A stretch of DNA of 64,000 bases from Thiomicrospira aerophila AL3 (GTDB lineage: Bacteria; Pseudomonadota; Gammaproteobacteria; Thiomicrospirales; Thiomicrospiraceae). This document shows positions 1 through 8,808 of the stretch, piece by piece. The translations under genes were made by a program, and so were the position numbers. The stretch spans positions 682,001-746,000 of the forward strand of contig NZ_CP007030.1 of assembly GCF_000227665.2 (NCBI RefSeq), given 5' to 3'. The notes under the pieces are model-generated. The model saw only the letters and a list, made by a program, of their open reading frames with translations. It did not search any database and was not told the origin of the DNA. How positions within the stretch are numbered: position 1 is the first letter of the stretch; every line of letters begins with the position of its first letter.

Positions 1-569
1 TTTTTTTATTATCTACCTATCAGCCTGGGCGTTTGCCGGCCACGATTCGTAGTCGCTGTCAGTGGCTAAAAATCGCCTCTCCCACGATGGATCAGGCCAA
101 AAATTGGTTAGCCACTCAGCAGCCTCTTGCGGATGCCCAACTTGAACGCGCACTTTTGATGAATTGGCAAGCGCCCTTAGCCGCATTAAGCTGGTTGGAA
201 CAGGGGTATTTAGAGTTAGATGCGCAATGGCAAGCCGATTTAGCAGGGCTGGTGGCACGCCAAAAAACTGTTACAAATGTTGTACAGAGTTGGTTAAAAT
301 GGGATGAAAATTTTAATATACTGCAGGCTTTTCAGGTTGCGGTGCAACAAGCCTTATGGGCGAGTTTGGCGGATGAAGGGCCGCAGCAGGCCTGGTTAGA
401 CCTTGCGCAGCAGCTATTGTGGGCCGAAAAAGATCTGCGCGGCAACGCCAATAAAACACTGTTGTATGAAAGCATTACCATGGCTTACTTAATGGCTCAC
501 CAACAACCAACCCAGCCCTTAACTCGAATTGATTTTAGTCCGATTCCGAGCCAGGGTTTTGGGTTATAG
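1..569 (+). CDS. holB: DNA polymerase III delta' subunit, C-terminal part (partial)
   Basis: The reading frame is open from the left edge, so the N-terminal AAA+ part lies outside the window. The first residues include the motif L-P-A-T-I-R-S-R-C-Q, the sensor/trigger segment of clamp-loader subunits (LLPTIRSRCQ in HolB). The rest is the helical collar region expected for delta'. HolB loads the beta sliding clamp with the gamma/tau and delta subunits. A TTG near position 33 is internal to the conserved motif and is not the start. The next gene, a TatD-type nuclease, follows after 9 bases, a common order in Gammaproteobacteria, where a PilZ gene often sits between them; it is absent here. Confidence 0.85.
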   Translation, partial: FLLSTYQPGRLPATIRSRCQWLKIASPTMDQAKNWLATQQPLADAQLERALLMNWQAPLAALSWLEQGYLELDAQWQADLAGLVARQKTVTNVVQSWLKWDENFNILQAFQVAVQQALWASLADEGPQQAWLDLAQQLLWAEKDLRGNANKTLLYESITMAYLMAHQQPTQPLTRIDFSPIPSQGFGL

Positions 570-578
570 AGGGACGTT

Positions 579-1361
579 ATGATTATCGATTCACACTGTC
601 ATTTAAATATTCTCGATCCTGATGTGGTGGGCACCACCGAACAGGTTATTGCTCAAGCGGCTGATTTGGGCGTTCATAAAATGATGTGTGTCGCGATAGG
701 CCCTGATGCTTGGGATGATGTGCTGGGTTTGTGTGATCGTCACGACCCAGTTTATGCCAGTATTGGTGTGCATCCTTGTAGCGGACCGGAGGTCGTGGTC
801 AGCGATGAGCAATTGCGATCAGCATTGGCGCACCCTAAAGTCTTGGCGGTAGGCGAAGTCGGCTTAGATTATTTTCATCAAAAACCTGATGAGGTGGACT
901 TGAGCTATCAGCATGCTCGTTTTCGCCAGCATATTCGGATTGCAAAAGAAATCAATAAGCCGCTGGTGATTCATACTCGCGCCTCCACGCCCGATGTATT
1001 GCAGATTTTGCAACAAGAGGGTGCCGATCAAGTTGGTGGCATCATGCATTGCTTTGTCGAAGATTTAGCCACGGCTGAAGCAGCGATCGCACTGGGTTTT
1101 TATATTTCCTTCTCGGGGATTGTGACCTTTAAAAACGCCAAAGCGCTGCATGAAGTTGCGAAAGCCTTGCCATTAGAGCGGATTTTGGTCGAAACCGATG
1201 CGCCTTATTTAGCGCCTGTGCCTTATCGAGGCAAAACCAATCAACCGGGTTATACCCGTTATGTGGTAGAACAACTCGCGGAATTGCGCGGTGAATCTTT
1301 TGAAACCGTTGCTCAGGCCACCACGGCCAATTTTGCGCGTCTATTCCGCCTGGAGGCCTAA
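579..1361 (+). CDS. ycfH: TatD family metal-dependent deoxyribonuclease (YcfH-like)
   Basis: This is a 260-residue TIM-barrel metallohydrolase of the TatD family. Visible metal-site motifs are D-S-H-C-H at residues 4-8, G-E-V-G-L-D-Y near 93, V-I-H-T-R near 130, M-H-C-F near 156 and E-T-D-A-P-Y near 205. The C-terminal R-G-K-T-N-Q-P segment is typical of YcfH. Family members cleave DNA with divalent metals; the cellular substrate of YcfH is uncertain. A good GAGGGACG ribosome site sits just before the ATG, and placement directly after holB supports the assignment. An ABC exporter gene follows after 3 bases, so the three genes are probably cotranscribed. Confidence 0.9.
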   Translation: MIIDSHCHLNILDPDVVGTTEQVIAQAADLGVHKMMCVAIGPDAWDDVLGLCDRHDPVYASIGVHPCSGPEVVVSDEQLRSALAHPKVLAVGEVGLDYFHQKPDEVDLSYQHARFRQHIRIAKEINKPLVIHTRASTPDVLQILQQEGADQVGGIMHCFVEDLATAEAAIALGFYISFSGIVTFKNAKALHEVAKALPLERILVETDAPYLAPVPYRGKTNQPGYTRYVVEQLAELRGESFETVAQATTANFARLFRLEA

Positions 1362-1364
1362 GTC

Positions 1365-3209
1365 ATGAGTCAGTCATCAACGCTTAACATCAAAGACGAG
1401 CAAGTGACCTTAGCGGCTGATGCGATTGGTACGCAAGGTACTCCGCCTTATTCATGGCAGCGTATTTTCGATTTAGTCCTGCAGCACAAGGGTTTGTTGA
1501 TTAAAGCGCATATTATTGCGATTTTAGCGACGCTGGCCACCGTGCCCCTGCCGTTATTACTGCCCTTGTTGGTTGATGAGGTGTTGTTAAATGATCCTGG
1601 TTGGATTGTAGCAGGCCTGCAAGCCATCGCACCGGAGACATGGTATGGGGCGATTTATTATATTGTTGCGATAACGGTGATTACCATTCTGCTACGCGCT
1701 ATCGGCGTGGGTCTTGGAGTGTGGCAAATGCAGCAATTTACCGTGATTGCCAAGGATGTAACCTATCGTATTCGCAGGGATTTATTGGCGCGGGTGCAGG
1801 GCGTATCCATGGCGCAATATGAAACCTTGGGTACAGGGTCGGTGAATGCCACTCTGGTTAATGATGTAAATACCATCGATACTTTTATTGGTACCACGGT
1901 GGGCAAGTTAATTGTCGCTGTGCTCAGTTTGGTGGGTATGACGTTGATTTTGTTATGGTTACATTGGCAACTGGCGGTGTTTATTTTGTTGATGAACCCG
2001 ATTGTGGTCTATTTCACCATGCGGATGGGACGTCATGTTAAAAGCCTGAAGAAAAAAGAAAACTCTGCGCTAGATGCCTTTCAACAATCCTTATCAGAAA
2101 CGCTAGAAGCCTTGCAACAAGTGCGGGCAGCGAATCGCGATCGCGCCTTTTTTGATCGCGTCCGTGGCAAGGCTAAAAACGTCAAGCAACATTCTGAAGC
2201 CTTTACCTGGAAAAGTGATGCAGCTTCGCGCTTGTCCTTTTTAATTTTTTTAGTCGGCTTTGATATTTTCCGTGGCGTGAGCATGCTGATGGTGGTGTTT
2301 TCAGATCTGAGCATTGGGCAGATGATGGCCGTGTTTGGTTACTTGTGGTTTATGATGGGCCCAGTACAAGAATTATTAGCGATTCAGTATAGTTATAACG
2401 CGGCGGACGGTGGCTTGTCGCGAATTAACAGTGTGCTGAATTTACAACAAGAGGGCCAGTATCAACCTAAAGTACAGGCGTTTAATCAGCCAGACAAAAC
2501 CAAAGTGGAAGTACGCGACTTGGTATTCCATTATCCAGGCAAGCAACACCAGGTGTTAGATGGGTTGAGTTTTACCCTCAATCCGGGTGAAAAACTCGCC
2601 TTGGTCGGGGCCAGTGGCGGTGGTAAAACCACCTTGGTGAGTATGTTATTGGGCTTCTACCAACCTGATTCCGGCCAAATACTCTATAACGGCCATGATA
2701 TTCGTGATATTGGGTACGAGCCATTGCGTGAGCAGGTCTCGACTGTTTTGCAAACGCCGATGCTGTTCAACCAATCGGTGCGATTTAACTTAACCCTTGG
2801 ACGGGAATTAGATGACCAGGCCTGCTGGGAAGCATTACGCATGGCACAGTTGGATGAAACCATTCGAGAACTGCCTGAGCAGTTGGATACCGAATTGGGG
2901 CGCAATGGTATTAAGCTTTCCGGTGGTCAGCGTCAGCGTTTAGCGATTGCGCGTATGATTTTACAGGACCCAAAAGTGGTTATTATGGATGAGGCGACTT
3001 CAGCGTTGGATATGGCGACAGAACGAGAGCTCTATCAAGATCTCGCACCGTTTTTTGCCAAGCGTACCACGCTGATTGTAGCGCATCGCTTGAGTTCCAT
3101 TAAGCAGGCGGATCGGATTTTGGTATTTGAAGATGGCAAAATTATTGAAACTGGCGACCATGAATCTCTGTTGCAGCAACAAGGGACGTATCATAAGCTA
3201 TACCGGTAA
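1365..3209 (+). CDS. ABC exporter, fused permease and ATPase (MsbA-like)
   Basis: This 614-residue half-transporter has an N-terminal membrane domain (about residues 40-345, six helices) and a C-terminal nucleotide-binding domain. Walker A is G-A-S-G-G-G-K-T with Lys421, the signature is L-S-G-G-Q-R-Q-R, Walker B ends V-I-M-D-E-A, and the H-loop is V-A-H-R-L-S-S. It should work as a homodimer or heterodimer in the inner membrane exporting a lipid, peptide or drug. The substrate cannot be read from sequence, and I do not claim it is the essential lipid A flippase: lpxK is 43 kb away and not adjacent. It follows the TatD gene by 3 bases. Confidence 0.85.
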   Translation: MSQSSTLNIKDEQVTLAADAIGTQGTPPYSWQRIFDLVLQHKGLLIKAHIIAILATLATVPLPLLLPLLVDEVLLNDPGWIVAGLQAIAPETWYGAIYYIVAITVITILLRAIGVGLGVWQMQQFTVIAKDVTYRIRRDLLARVQGVSMAQYETLGTGSVNATLVNDVNTIDTFIGTTVGKLIVAVLSLVGMTLILLWLHWQLAVFILLMNPIVVYFTMRMGRHVKSLKKKENSALDAFQQSLSETLEALQQVRAANRDRAFFDRVRGKAKNVKQHSEAFTWKSDAASRLSFLIFLVGFDIFRGVSMLMVVFSDLSIGQMMAVFGYLWFMMGPVQELLAIQYSYNAADGGLSRINSVLNLQQEGQYQPKVQAFNQPDKTKVEVRDLVFHYPGKQHQVLDGLSFTLNPGEKLALVGASGGGKTTLVSMLLGFYQPDSGQILYNGHDIRDIGYEPLREQVSTVLQTPMLFNQSVRFNLTLGRELDDQACWEALRMAQLDETIRELPEQLDTELGRNGIKLSGGQRQRLAIARMILQDPKVVIMDEATSALDMATERELYQDLAPFFAKRTTLIVAHRLSSIKQADRILVFEDGKIIETGDHESLLQQQGTYHKLYR

Positions 3210-3235
3210 TAGATTATCTTAACTAGGGAGTATTC

Positions 3236-3688
3236 ATGATGACATGGCAGCAGATTAAAGCAATTCCAGTAGTTACTGCACTGAGCTTGGGTTTGGCCGC
3301 AACGTCAGTATCAACTCAGGTATTGGCTGAACGCAATTTTGTATTAGCGACCCCTGTTGTGGTTTTGATGCCACATGTGATGCCAAATGCTGATTTATTG
3401 GAGTTGACGCCAGAGCAACGTCAAGAAGCGCGTTTGATTGCAAATCAGATGAATCATGAGCGAGAAGATAACGAAATTCTGACGCGTTCATTACGTCGTG
3501 AAATGTGGGAGTTGCTATCCAGTTCGCAAGCGCCCGATCCTGACGAGTTGCAAAAATTAGTCAAGTTAATCAGTGAAACCGAGCAAGCCCGTGTAGCCAT
3601 GAGCGTTGAGTGTGCGACGCGATTGCGGGCAGTACTTAATGCTGATCAATGGGACTTGTTGGTGGAATTAGCGAGTGACTTGCAATAA
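3236..3688 (+). CDS. Spy/CpxP-like periplasmic protein (LTxxQ type)
   Basis: A 150-residue predicted secreted protein. Residues 1-31 form a signal peptide ending near V-L-A-E. The mature part is mostly helical and charged, with two copies of the LTxxQ-type signature (L-T-P-E-Q-R near residue 58 and L-N-A-D-Q-W near 137) that mark the Spy/CpxP/zinc-resistance family. Members are periplasmic chaperones or envelope-stress sensors. A strong AGGGAG site precedes two adjacent ATGs (3236 and 3239); either could start the protein. The spacing suggests it belongs to the operon of the upstream ABC exporter. Family membership rests on the motifs alone. Confidence 0.6.
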   Translation: MMTWQQIKAIPVVTALSLGLAATSVSTQVLAERNFVLATPVVVLMPHVMPNADLLELTPEQRQEARLIANQMNHEREDNEILTRSLRREMWELLSSSQAPDPDELQKLVKLISETEQARVAMSVECATRLRAVLNADQWDLLVELASDLQ

Positions 3689-3716
3689 GTCACCGCATCC
3701 CATGAGCACTACCTAT

Positions 3717-4862
3717 TTAGCGGTACTGACGTAAATAAAGCCCTTCAAAAATCCGCTTCGCATAATGCATGATGCGCAGCGGCGGTAACATCAGCGTACC
3801 TTTATCGGTACGCTTAATCAACATGCCTTTATCTAAGGTATCGACAATACAAATAAGCTCATGTTTTATTTTTGCCTGAGCGGGTTGTTGCTTCAGGTAT
3901 AGGCTCAAGTTAGTGGCGGCAGTTTTGGCCTGAATATCGGCCGCATGCGCTTGTTTTGGTTGCCACTCCGGCCCAGGGAAACTGCCTGAATCACCAGCGA
4001 CATAGGTGCCAGGACAATCCACTACTTGGGTAAATTCGTCGGCTTGAATCATTCCACCTGGCGAAAGGGGCAAGTCGCTGGATGCCAGCCAAGCGGGGCC
4101 GGTCATGCCAGGCATAAATAAAATTAAATCAGCTGAGAAACTTTCATTAGCAAGTTGGACCTGTTTCGAGCCAAAGCCCATTATTTTTTGGCCTAATTTC
4201 GTGTCGATACCTCGCTCAGCCATCATGGCGAGCATTTTTTGCGGTACTTTTTCACCTAGTCGTTTACCCGGTTCAGCGGCCGGATTAAAAAACACCAACT
4301 TAAATTTATCTCGACGGCCTTGGCGGCGCAATAGGGTATCGATACCAAATAGAAATTCAAACATCGGGCCGCCCCGCATGGCGCTCGGCTCATTGGGGTT
4401 GCCACCAAAACCTATCGCAATCGTTCCGCCGTCAAGTTGGGCGAGTTTGTCACTGAGTGCCATCACTGGATCAATGCCTTCACAAGGGGTAAAGGCGTGT
4501 TCAATGCCAGGAAGTTTTTTGATAAAGCGTCCACCTGAGGCAATGATTAAGCCGTCATTGTGTAATTCACCTGCACTGGTCTGGATTGAGCGACCCTTTG
4601 CACTAACACCTGTTACGCTGGCTTCAACCCATTCAATATTATGTCGAGCCAAAAAGCGGCTCAGTTTGACCACTAAATCAGCAGGTTTACGCAGGCCGGC
4701 GGGGAGCCAAATTAAGCTGGGATAATAGACCAGTTCATCACGCGGTGAAATCAGTTGAATGCGCGCTTGGGGTTGGTGTTTTCGCAGGTTTTTAGCGGCT
4801 GTCAGCGCGGCAAAGCCACTGCCGATAATCTGAAGAGTAGGACTGTTGGTTGTTGCTGTCAT
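3717..4862 (-). CDS. FAD-dependent oxidoreductase, sulfide:quinone oxidoreductase-like
   Basis: A 381-residue flavoprotein of the pyridine nucleotide-disulfide oxidoreductase superfamily. The N-terminal G-S-G-F-A-A-L-T-A dinucleotide fold (residues 14-22) binds FAD, and a second conserved segment, Y-V-A-G-D-S-G-S near residue 290, contacts the flavin. The overall pattern, with no obvious second NADH fold and a C-terminal amphipathic region (residues 355-381), resembles sulfide:quinone oxidoreductases and flavocytochrome c sulfide dehydrogenase subunits more than NDH-2. Cysteines occur near residues 130 and 285. I cannot confirm that these match the catalytic pair. It would oxidise sulfide and reduce quinone at the membrane if the call is right. 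Confidence 0.6.
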   Translation of the reverse strand: MTATTNSPTLQIIGSGFAALTAAKNLRKHQPQARIQLISPRDELVYYPSLIWLPAGLRKPADLVVKLSRFLARHNIEWVEASVTGVSAKGRSIQTSAGELHNDGLIIASGGRFIKKLPGIEHAFTPCEGIDPVMALSDKLAQLDGGTIAIGFGGNPNEPSAMRGGPMFEFLFGIDTLLRRQGRRDKFKLVFFNPAAEPGKRLGEKVPQKMLAMMAERGIDTKLGQKIMGFGSKQVQLANESFSADLILFMPGMTGPAWLASSDLPLSPGGMIQADEFTQVVDCPGTYVAGDSGSFPGPEWQPKQAHAADIQAKTAATNLSLYLKQQPAQAKIKHELICIVDTLDKGMLIKRTDKGTLMLPPLRIMHYAKRIFEGLYLRQYR

Positions 4863-4889
4863 AAAATACCTCAGGGTTTGAATAATAGA

Positions 4890-5339
4890 CTAGGCAATGC
4901 GGGCCTTGAGAATGAGCTTTTTGACCATTAAGCTGGGTTGACCTAAACAGGGTAGATGCGCATCCTGCGGCATGAAAATTACAAAATGTGCTTGGGCAAC
5001 ATGAATCATTTGGCCAGGTATGTTGTAGAGCGCAAAATCTTTTTGTTCATCATAAGCTTGTACAGGCGTTTGGTCAGTTAAGGTGGCCACTTGCATCATT
5101 TCACTACCATCAAGCATCAGCTGCAAATCGACAAAACGACGATGCGCTTCAAGATAGCGGTCTTGGGATTGTCCGGTCGCATACTGATCAATAATGGCAT
5201 CCAGTTTGGGTGAAATGGTTTGGCGACCTAGGCTAAGTTGTGCTATCGCGGTGGGGTCTTTAATGAAAGCAATCGCTTCATCAATTGCTGGGTGAAGGCC
5301 TTGATAACGTGTGGCATGGTATTGATGGTCTAAAATCAT
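4890..5339 (-). CDS. YhcH/YjgK/YiaL family protein (DUF386)
   Basis: The 149-residue product fits the YhcH/YjgK/YiaL family, a small cupin-type fold linked in some species to sugar or sialic acid catabolism. Matching features are the N-terminal M-I-L-D-H start, the E-A-H-R-R-F-V-D-L-Q segment near residue 65 and F-M-P-Q-D-A-H-L-P near 122 with a likely metal-binding His. The open frame extends 44 codons further upstream, but that extension has no family similarity and would overlap the divergent lipoprotein gene, so I chose the internal ATG. Its role here is unknown; no sugar catabolic genes are nearby. It sits 27 bases upstream of the SQR-like gene on the same strand. Confidence 0.75.
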   Translation of the reverse strand: MILDHQYHATRYQGLHPAIDEAIAFIKDPTAIAQLSLGRQTISPKLDAIIDQYATGQSQDRYLEAHRRFVDLQLMLDGSEMMQVATLTDQTPVQAYDEQKDFALYNIPGQMIHVAQAHFVIFMPQDAHLPCLGQPSLMVKKLILKARIA

Positions 5340-5367
5340 GGTCTGAGTCCTGTGCAAGGTTTTAGAT

Positions 5368-5373
5368 ATTATA
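5368..5373 (-). promoter_or_regulatory. Possible -10 element for the YhcH-type gene
   Basis: On the minus strand this reads TATAAT, a perfect -10 hexamer 28 bases upstream of the chosen ATG. No convincing -35 is seen at the expected distance. Its position inside the longer open frame supports the shorter start. Confidence 0.35.
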
Positions 5374-5392
5374 ACTTGCTTATCTAATGCAG

Positions 5393-5422
5393 TTGGTGCG
5401 GATTTCTGGGCTATGGTAGAAT
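5393..5422 (+). promoter_or_regulatory. Probable sigma70 promoter of the lipoprotein gene
   Basis: TTGGTG at 5393-5398 and TAGAAT at 5417-5422 are separated by 18 bases. Transcription would start near 5429, upstream of the ATG at 5457 but coincident with an alternative TTG at 5430, which argues for the ATG start. Confidence 0.45.
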
Positions 5423-5456
5423 TTAGCTTTTGAATTTTAAAATCGGGCAAGACACC

Positions 5457-5837
5457 ATGATCAGGCAACATTCTATGTGGGGCATCCTAGCTATTTCTGC
5501 AGTATTGACGCTTGCAGGCTGTGCACAGGTTCAGGTACAGGATATCACACCAAGCGTAACGACGACCGCGCAGGAATCGCCGGCAGAAACCTATCGCTTG
5601 ACACAGTTTCGAGATGCCGCGCCAAGCAGTTTTGAAAGTCGTGCACTTCGCACCCAAGCTGATGCGCTTTGCCCTAATGGTTATGAAGTTTTGTCGCGTC
5701 ATGCCTTTGCCACTGAAGCTTTGGCTGCGCATCAAGCTGAATGCCCGAGTCGTTCTTGTGCGCATCAATTAGAATGGCAAATTCGTTGTGGCAACATCCC
5801 GCGTGAGCCTTTCCGTTTCTTCGGCCGGACTCAATAA
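5457..5837 (+). CDS. Small lipoprotein of unknown function
   Basis: A 126-residue predicted lipoprotein. The N-terminus has a positive residue, a hydrophobic stretch and the lipobox L-T-L-A-G-C at about residues 16-21, so the cysteine should be lipidated and the protein anchored in the envelope. The mature part contains four more cysteines (in segments A-L-C-P, A-E-C-P, S-R-S-C and I-R-C-G) that could form two disulfides. I do not recognise the family. The ATG at 5457 is preferred over an upstream TTG at 5430 because a promoter-like sequence ends just before the latter and the signal peptide begins properly at 5457. Confidence 0.65.
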   Translation: MIRQHSMWGILAISAVLTLAGCAQVQVQDITPSVTTTAQESPAETYRLTQFRDAAPSSFESRALRTQADALCPNGYEVLSRHAFATEALAAHQAECPSRSCAHQLEWQIRCGNIPREPFRFFGRTQ

Positions 5838-5905
5838 GCCGCTTAGATTAATTTAATCCGTCAAGATGTCACAATGAATTAATAGAACAAGAAGGATGAG
5901 GACGC

Positions 5906-6358
5906 ATGGTTGAACAAGCATTACGGGTCGCACCAGGCCTGCAACTGGTCATTTCATTTAGTATCGCGCTGCCTTCCGGCCAAGTACTGGATCAAGCGGA
6001 TGAAGCCGACCCTTTAACACTGGAATTGGGTGATGGTCAGCTGCACCCTAACTTAGAAGCGCTACTCACTGGGTTAGAGGTGGGCACTGAAGCGAAGTTT
6101 AGTGTGCCGCCGGAAGATGGGTTTGGCTACCCTGATCCTACCAATGTTTATGATATTGCGCAGGTCGAATTTGCTGAAGATATGGATCTCAAACCAGGCC
6201 TGGTCATTGGCTTTTCGACACCAACAGGTGATGAAATTCCAGGCACCATTGTGGCGGTAGATGATGAACAACAACAGGTAAAAGTCGATTTCAATCACCC
6301 ACTCGCGGGTGAGACGTTTATCTTTGAAGTGAAAATTCTCGCTATAAAAGCGCATTAA
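5906..6358 (+). CDS. fkpB: FKBP-type peptidyl-prolyl cis-trans isomerase, SlpA type
   Basis: At 150 residues it has the same size as E. coli FkpB (SlpA). The FKBP core is split by an insert-in-flap domain, as in SlyD and FkpB: E-L-G-D-G-Q-L-H-P-N-L-E near residue 40, P-P-E-D-G-F-G-Y near 68, and D-F-N-H-P-L-A-G near 130. It catalyses proline isomerisation in the cytoplasm. There is no His-rich metal tail, which distinguishes it from SlyD. A clear AAGGATGAGG site precedes the ATG. Its stop codon overlaps the stop of the convergent PP0621-type gene by four bases. Confidence 0.88.
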   Translation: MVEQALRVAPGLQLVISFSIALPSGQVLDQADEADPLTLELGDGQLHPNLEALLTGLEVGTEAKFSVPPEDGFGYPDPTNVYDIAQVEFAEDMDLKPGLVIGFSTPTGDEIPGTIVAVDDEQQQVKVDFNHPLAGETFIFEVKILAIKAH

Positions 6359-6633
6359 TCCTCATCGACATCATTGTACGATGAATTGGGAGCGTCTTTA
6401 GGGCCTTTGCGCAAATGTCCCTCAGAGCAGTAGGTATGACGACCGTCAAAGTAGGCTTCTGATTGGGGTAGGTGGATACCGCAGTGAGCACAGCGCACCA
6501 TGTTTTGAGATTCGAGTTGTGCATTTTCTCCGGCAGGATTATTTTTTGCCCGAGCTTCCACGATAATATTAAGTAACATACGGACAACTAAAAAAACTAA
6601 GATGGCCAGGCTGATAAAAAGTAAGGCTTGCAT
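6355..6633 (-). CDS. PP0621 family small membrane-anchored Cys protein
   Basis: A 92-residue protein with one N-terminal membrane helix (residues 4-25) and a compact cysteine motif at about residues 45-75: M-V-R-C-A-H-C-G followed by Y-C-S-E-G-H. The C-x2-C-x(n)-C-x3-H pattern looks like a single zinc ribbon on the cytoplasmic side. This layout matches the conserved PP0621 family of Proteobacteria, whose function is not known to me. The gene is convergent with fkpB and divergent from sucC. Confidence 0.7.
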   Translation of the reverse strand: MQALLFISLAILVFLVVRMLLNIIVEARAKNNPAGENAQLESQNMVRCAHCGIHLPQSEAYFDGRHTYCSEGHLRKGPKDAPNSSYNDVDED

Positions 6634-6750
6634 GATTTAAATCCATTATTTGTGGGCTTTTTTTATTTTGATGAACTTGGCGAACTTTTGCAATCAGTTA
6701 TCGTCAGCTTCAATCTATTTAATTTTTTGCGTTTAGGAGAAGAGCGTTTC

Positions 6751-7926
6751 ATGAATTTGCATGAATACCAAGCAAAAGCATTATTTGCTGACTATGGTTT
6801 GCCGGTGCCTGCTGGCCAGGTTATTAGATCGCTAACGGAACTAGCCGATGCTTATCAACAATTACCCACAGAGGCTTGTGTGGTAAAAGCACAAATTCAT
6901 GCGGGCGCGCGCGGCAAAGCGGGCGGGGTGGTATTGGCAAAGACTTTGGCCGATGCGCAAGCCGCGGCCGAACGCTTGTTGGGCAGTGCACTCGCTACCC
7001 ATCAAACTGCGGGTAAGGCCTTGCCGGTTGATGCCTTGTTGATTGAGCAAACGCTCGATATTGAACATGAATATTATCTGAGCTTGTTATTAGATCGGGT
7101 GACCAAACGCTATTGCTTCGTATTGAGTTCTGAAGGCGGGATGGACATTGAAGAGGTGGCGGCTGAGCAGCCGGAAAAAATCCACCGTTTTAGCGTTGAT
7201 CCATTATTAGGTGTGATGCCCTATCAAGCCCGTGAAATGGGCTTTGCGCTTGGATTAACGGGTACTCCCTTTAAAGCACTTGGGCACTGGTTAAATCAGC
7301 TTTATACCCTGGCTGTTGAGCGCGATTTAATGCAGGTAGAAATCAATCCATTGGTGAGCACGGCTGACGGACAACTGATTGCGCTGGATGCCAAGGTCAA
7401 TATTGATAGCAATGCGCTTTATCGGCAAGCAGGCCTGCTAGCACAGCGTGATATGCGCCAAGAAGATGCACGTGAAGCAGAAGCCTCCACCCATCAACTT
7501 AACTACATTGCGCTGGAAGGCAATATTGGTTGTATGGTGAATGGTGCGGGTTTAGCCATGGCCACCATGGACTTAATTCAATTACAGGGCGGTCAGCCGG
7601 CTAACTTTTTAGATGTAGGTGGCGGAACGACGCCGGCACGGGTTGCCGCGGCATTTAAATTAATTTTGTCAGATCCCGAAGTAAAGGCGATTTTAGTGAA
7701 TATCTTTGGCGGGATTGTGCGTTGTGATTTAATTGCGGAAGGCATTATTACCGCGGTCAAAGAGGTGGGTTTAACCTTGCCGGTCGTGGTGAGATTAGAA
7801 GGCACCAATGCTGAACTAGGGCGTCAGATGTTAGCGGATAGTGGTTTATCCATTGAAGCGGCCAATGATTTAGCGCAAGCCGCGGCGCGCGTAGTTGAGT
7901 TAGCATCACAGGGAGGCGCGCAATGA
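6751..7926 (+). CDS. sucC: Succinyl-CoA synthetase (ADP-forming), beta subunit
   Basis: The 391-residue product starts M-N-L-H-E-Y-Q-A-K, the canonical SucC N-terminus, and has an ATP-grasp domain with [14 protein letters not shown] at about 45-58 and a C-terminal CoA ligase domain with the G-G-G-T-T motif near residue 285. With SucD it interconverts succinyl-CoA and succinate with nucleotide phosphorylation. The open frame extends upstream to 6628, but the ATG at 6751 follows an AGGAGA site and gives the family length (388 in E. coli). No 2-oxoglutarate dehydrogenase or sdh genes are adjacent, so the operon is sucCD alone. Confidence 0.96.
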   Translation: MNLHEYQAKALFADYGLPVPAGQVIRSLTELADAYQQLPTEACVVKAQIHAGARGKAGGVVLAKTLADAQAAAERLLGSALATHQTAGKALPVDALLIEQTLDIEHEYYLSLLLDRVTKRYCFVLSSEGGMDIEEVAAEQPEKIHRFSVDPLLGVMPYQAREMGFALGLTGTPFKALGHWLNQLYTLAVERDLMQVEINPLVSTADGQLIALDAKVNIDSNALYRQAGLLAQRDMRQEDAREAEASTHQLNYIALEGNIGCMVNGAGLAMATMDLIQLQGGQPANFLDVGGGTTPARVAAAFKLILSDPEVKAILVNIFGGIVRCDLIAEGIITAVKEVGLTLPVVVRLEGTNAELGRQMLADSGLSIEAANDLAQAAARVVELASQGGAQ

Positions 7927-8807
7927 GTATTTTAATCAATCAGCATACTAAAGTGATTTGCCAAGGATTTACCGGTAAGCAAGGTACGTTTCACTCTGAG
8001 CAGGCGATTGCTTATGGTACGCAGATGGTTGGCGGGGTGACGCCGGGCAAAGGTGGCCAAACCCATTTAGGTTTACCGGTGTTTAACACGGTTAAAGAGG
8101 CGGTGGCGACCACTGGCGCTCAGGCCTCAATGATTTATGTGCCGCCAGCCTATGCCGCAGACTCTATTATTGAAGCGATTGATGCGGGTATTGAGGTCAT
8201 TGCGTGTATTACCGAAGGTATTCCGGTGCAGGATATGCTGAAGGTGCGCGCGGTATTAGAAAGATCAAACAGTTATTTAATTGGTCCGAACTGTCCGGGA
8301 CTCATTACCCCTGGCGAATGTAAAATCGGCATCATGCCGGGGCATATCCACCTGCCGGGCAAAATCGGCATCGTATCGCGTTCGGGCACCTTGACTTATG
8401 AAGCGGTTCATCAAACCACCCAAAATGGTTTAGGCCAATCAACCTGTGTCGGGATAGGCGGTGATCCTATTCATGGTATGAACTTTATTGACTGTTTAGC
8501 CTTATTTGAAGAAGACCCTGACACGGCTGGGATTATTATGGTCGGTGAAATTGGCGGGCAGGCTGAGGAACAAGCCGCTGAGTTTATTCAACATCATGTG
8601 ACCAAGCCTGTTGTGGCCTATATTGCCGGTGTTACGGCGCCTGCTGGTAAGCGAATGGGCCACGCCGGTGCTATTGTCTCCGGTGGGCAAGGTACAGCAG
8701 AAGCCAAGTTTGCCGCACTTGATGCCGCGGGAGTGACTATTGTGCGTCGGCCTACCGATTTAGGTTCGGCGATCTTAGCAAGATTAACTGAAATGGGTGC
8801 TCACTAA
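7923..8807 (+). CDS. sucD: Succinyl-CoA synthetase, alpha subunit
   Basis: A 294-residue protein whose ATG overlaps the sucC stop by four bases (ATGA), the usual translational coupling. The CoA-binding fold is at the N-terminus ([10 protein letters not shown] near residue 16). The phosphohistidine segment M-G-H-A-G-A-I places the catalytic His at residue 247, matching His246 of the E. coli enzyme. It forms the heterotetramer with SucC in the cytoplasm. Confidence 0.97.
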   Translation: MSILINQHTKVICQGFTGKQGTFHSEQAIAYGTQMVGGVTPGKGGQTHLGLPVFNTVKEAVATTGAQASMIYVPPAYAADSIIEAIDAGIEVIACITEGIPVQDMLKVRAVLERSNSYLIGPNCPGLITPGECKIGIMPGHIHLPGKIGIVSRSGTLTYEAVHQTTQNGLGQSTCVGIGGDPIHGMNFIDCLALFEEDPDTAGIIMVGEIGGQAEEQAAEFIQHHVTKPVVAYIAGVTAPAGKRMGHAGAIVSGGQGTAEAKFAALDAAGVTIVRRPTDLGSAILARLTEMGAH

Positions 8808-8808
8808 A

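Noticed and set aside
1-10. T-rich start of the window as a terminator
   Set aside because: It is in frame with the open holB reading frame and has no stem before it.
4105-4725. A 206-codon plus-strand open frame
   Set aside because: It lies wholly opposite the SQR-like gene, has no ribosome site and a composition typical of a shadow frame.
5340-5471. N-terminal extension of the YhcH-type gene
   Set aside because: No family similarity; it would overlap the divergent lipoprotein gene and cover the promoter region.
6628-6750. Upstream extension of sucC
   Set aside because: The ATG at 6751 has the ribosome site and the conserved N-terminus; the extension is non-conserved.
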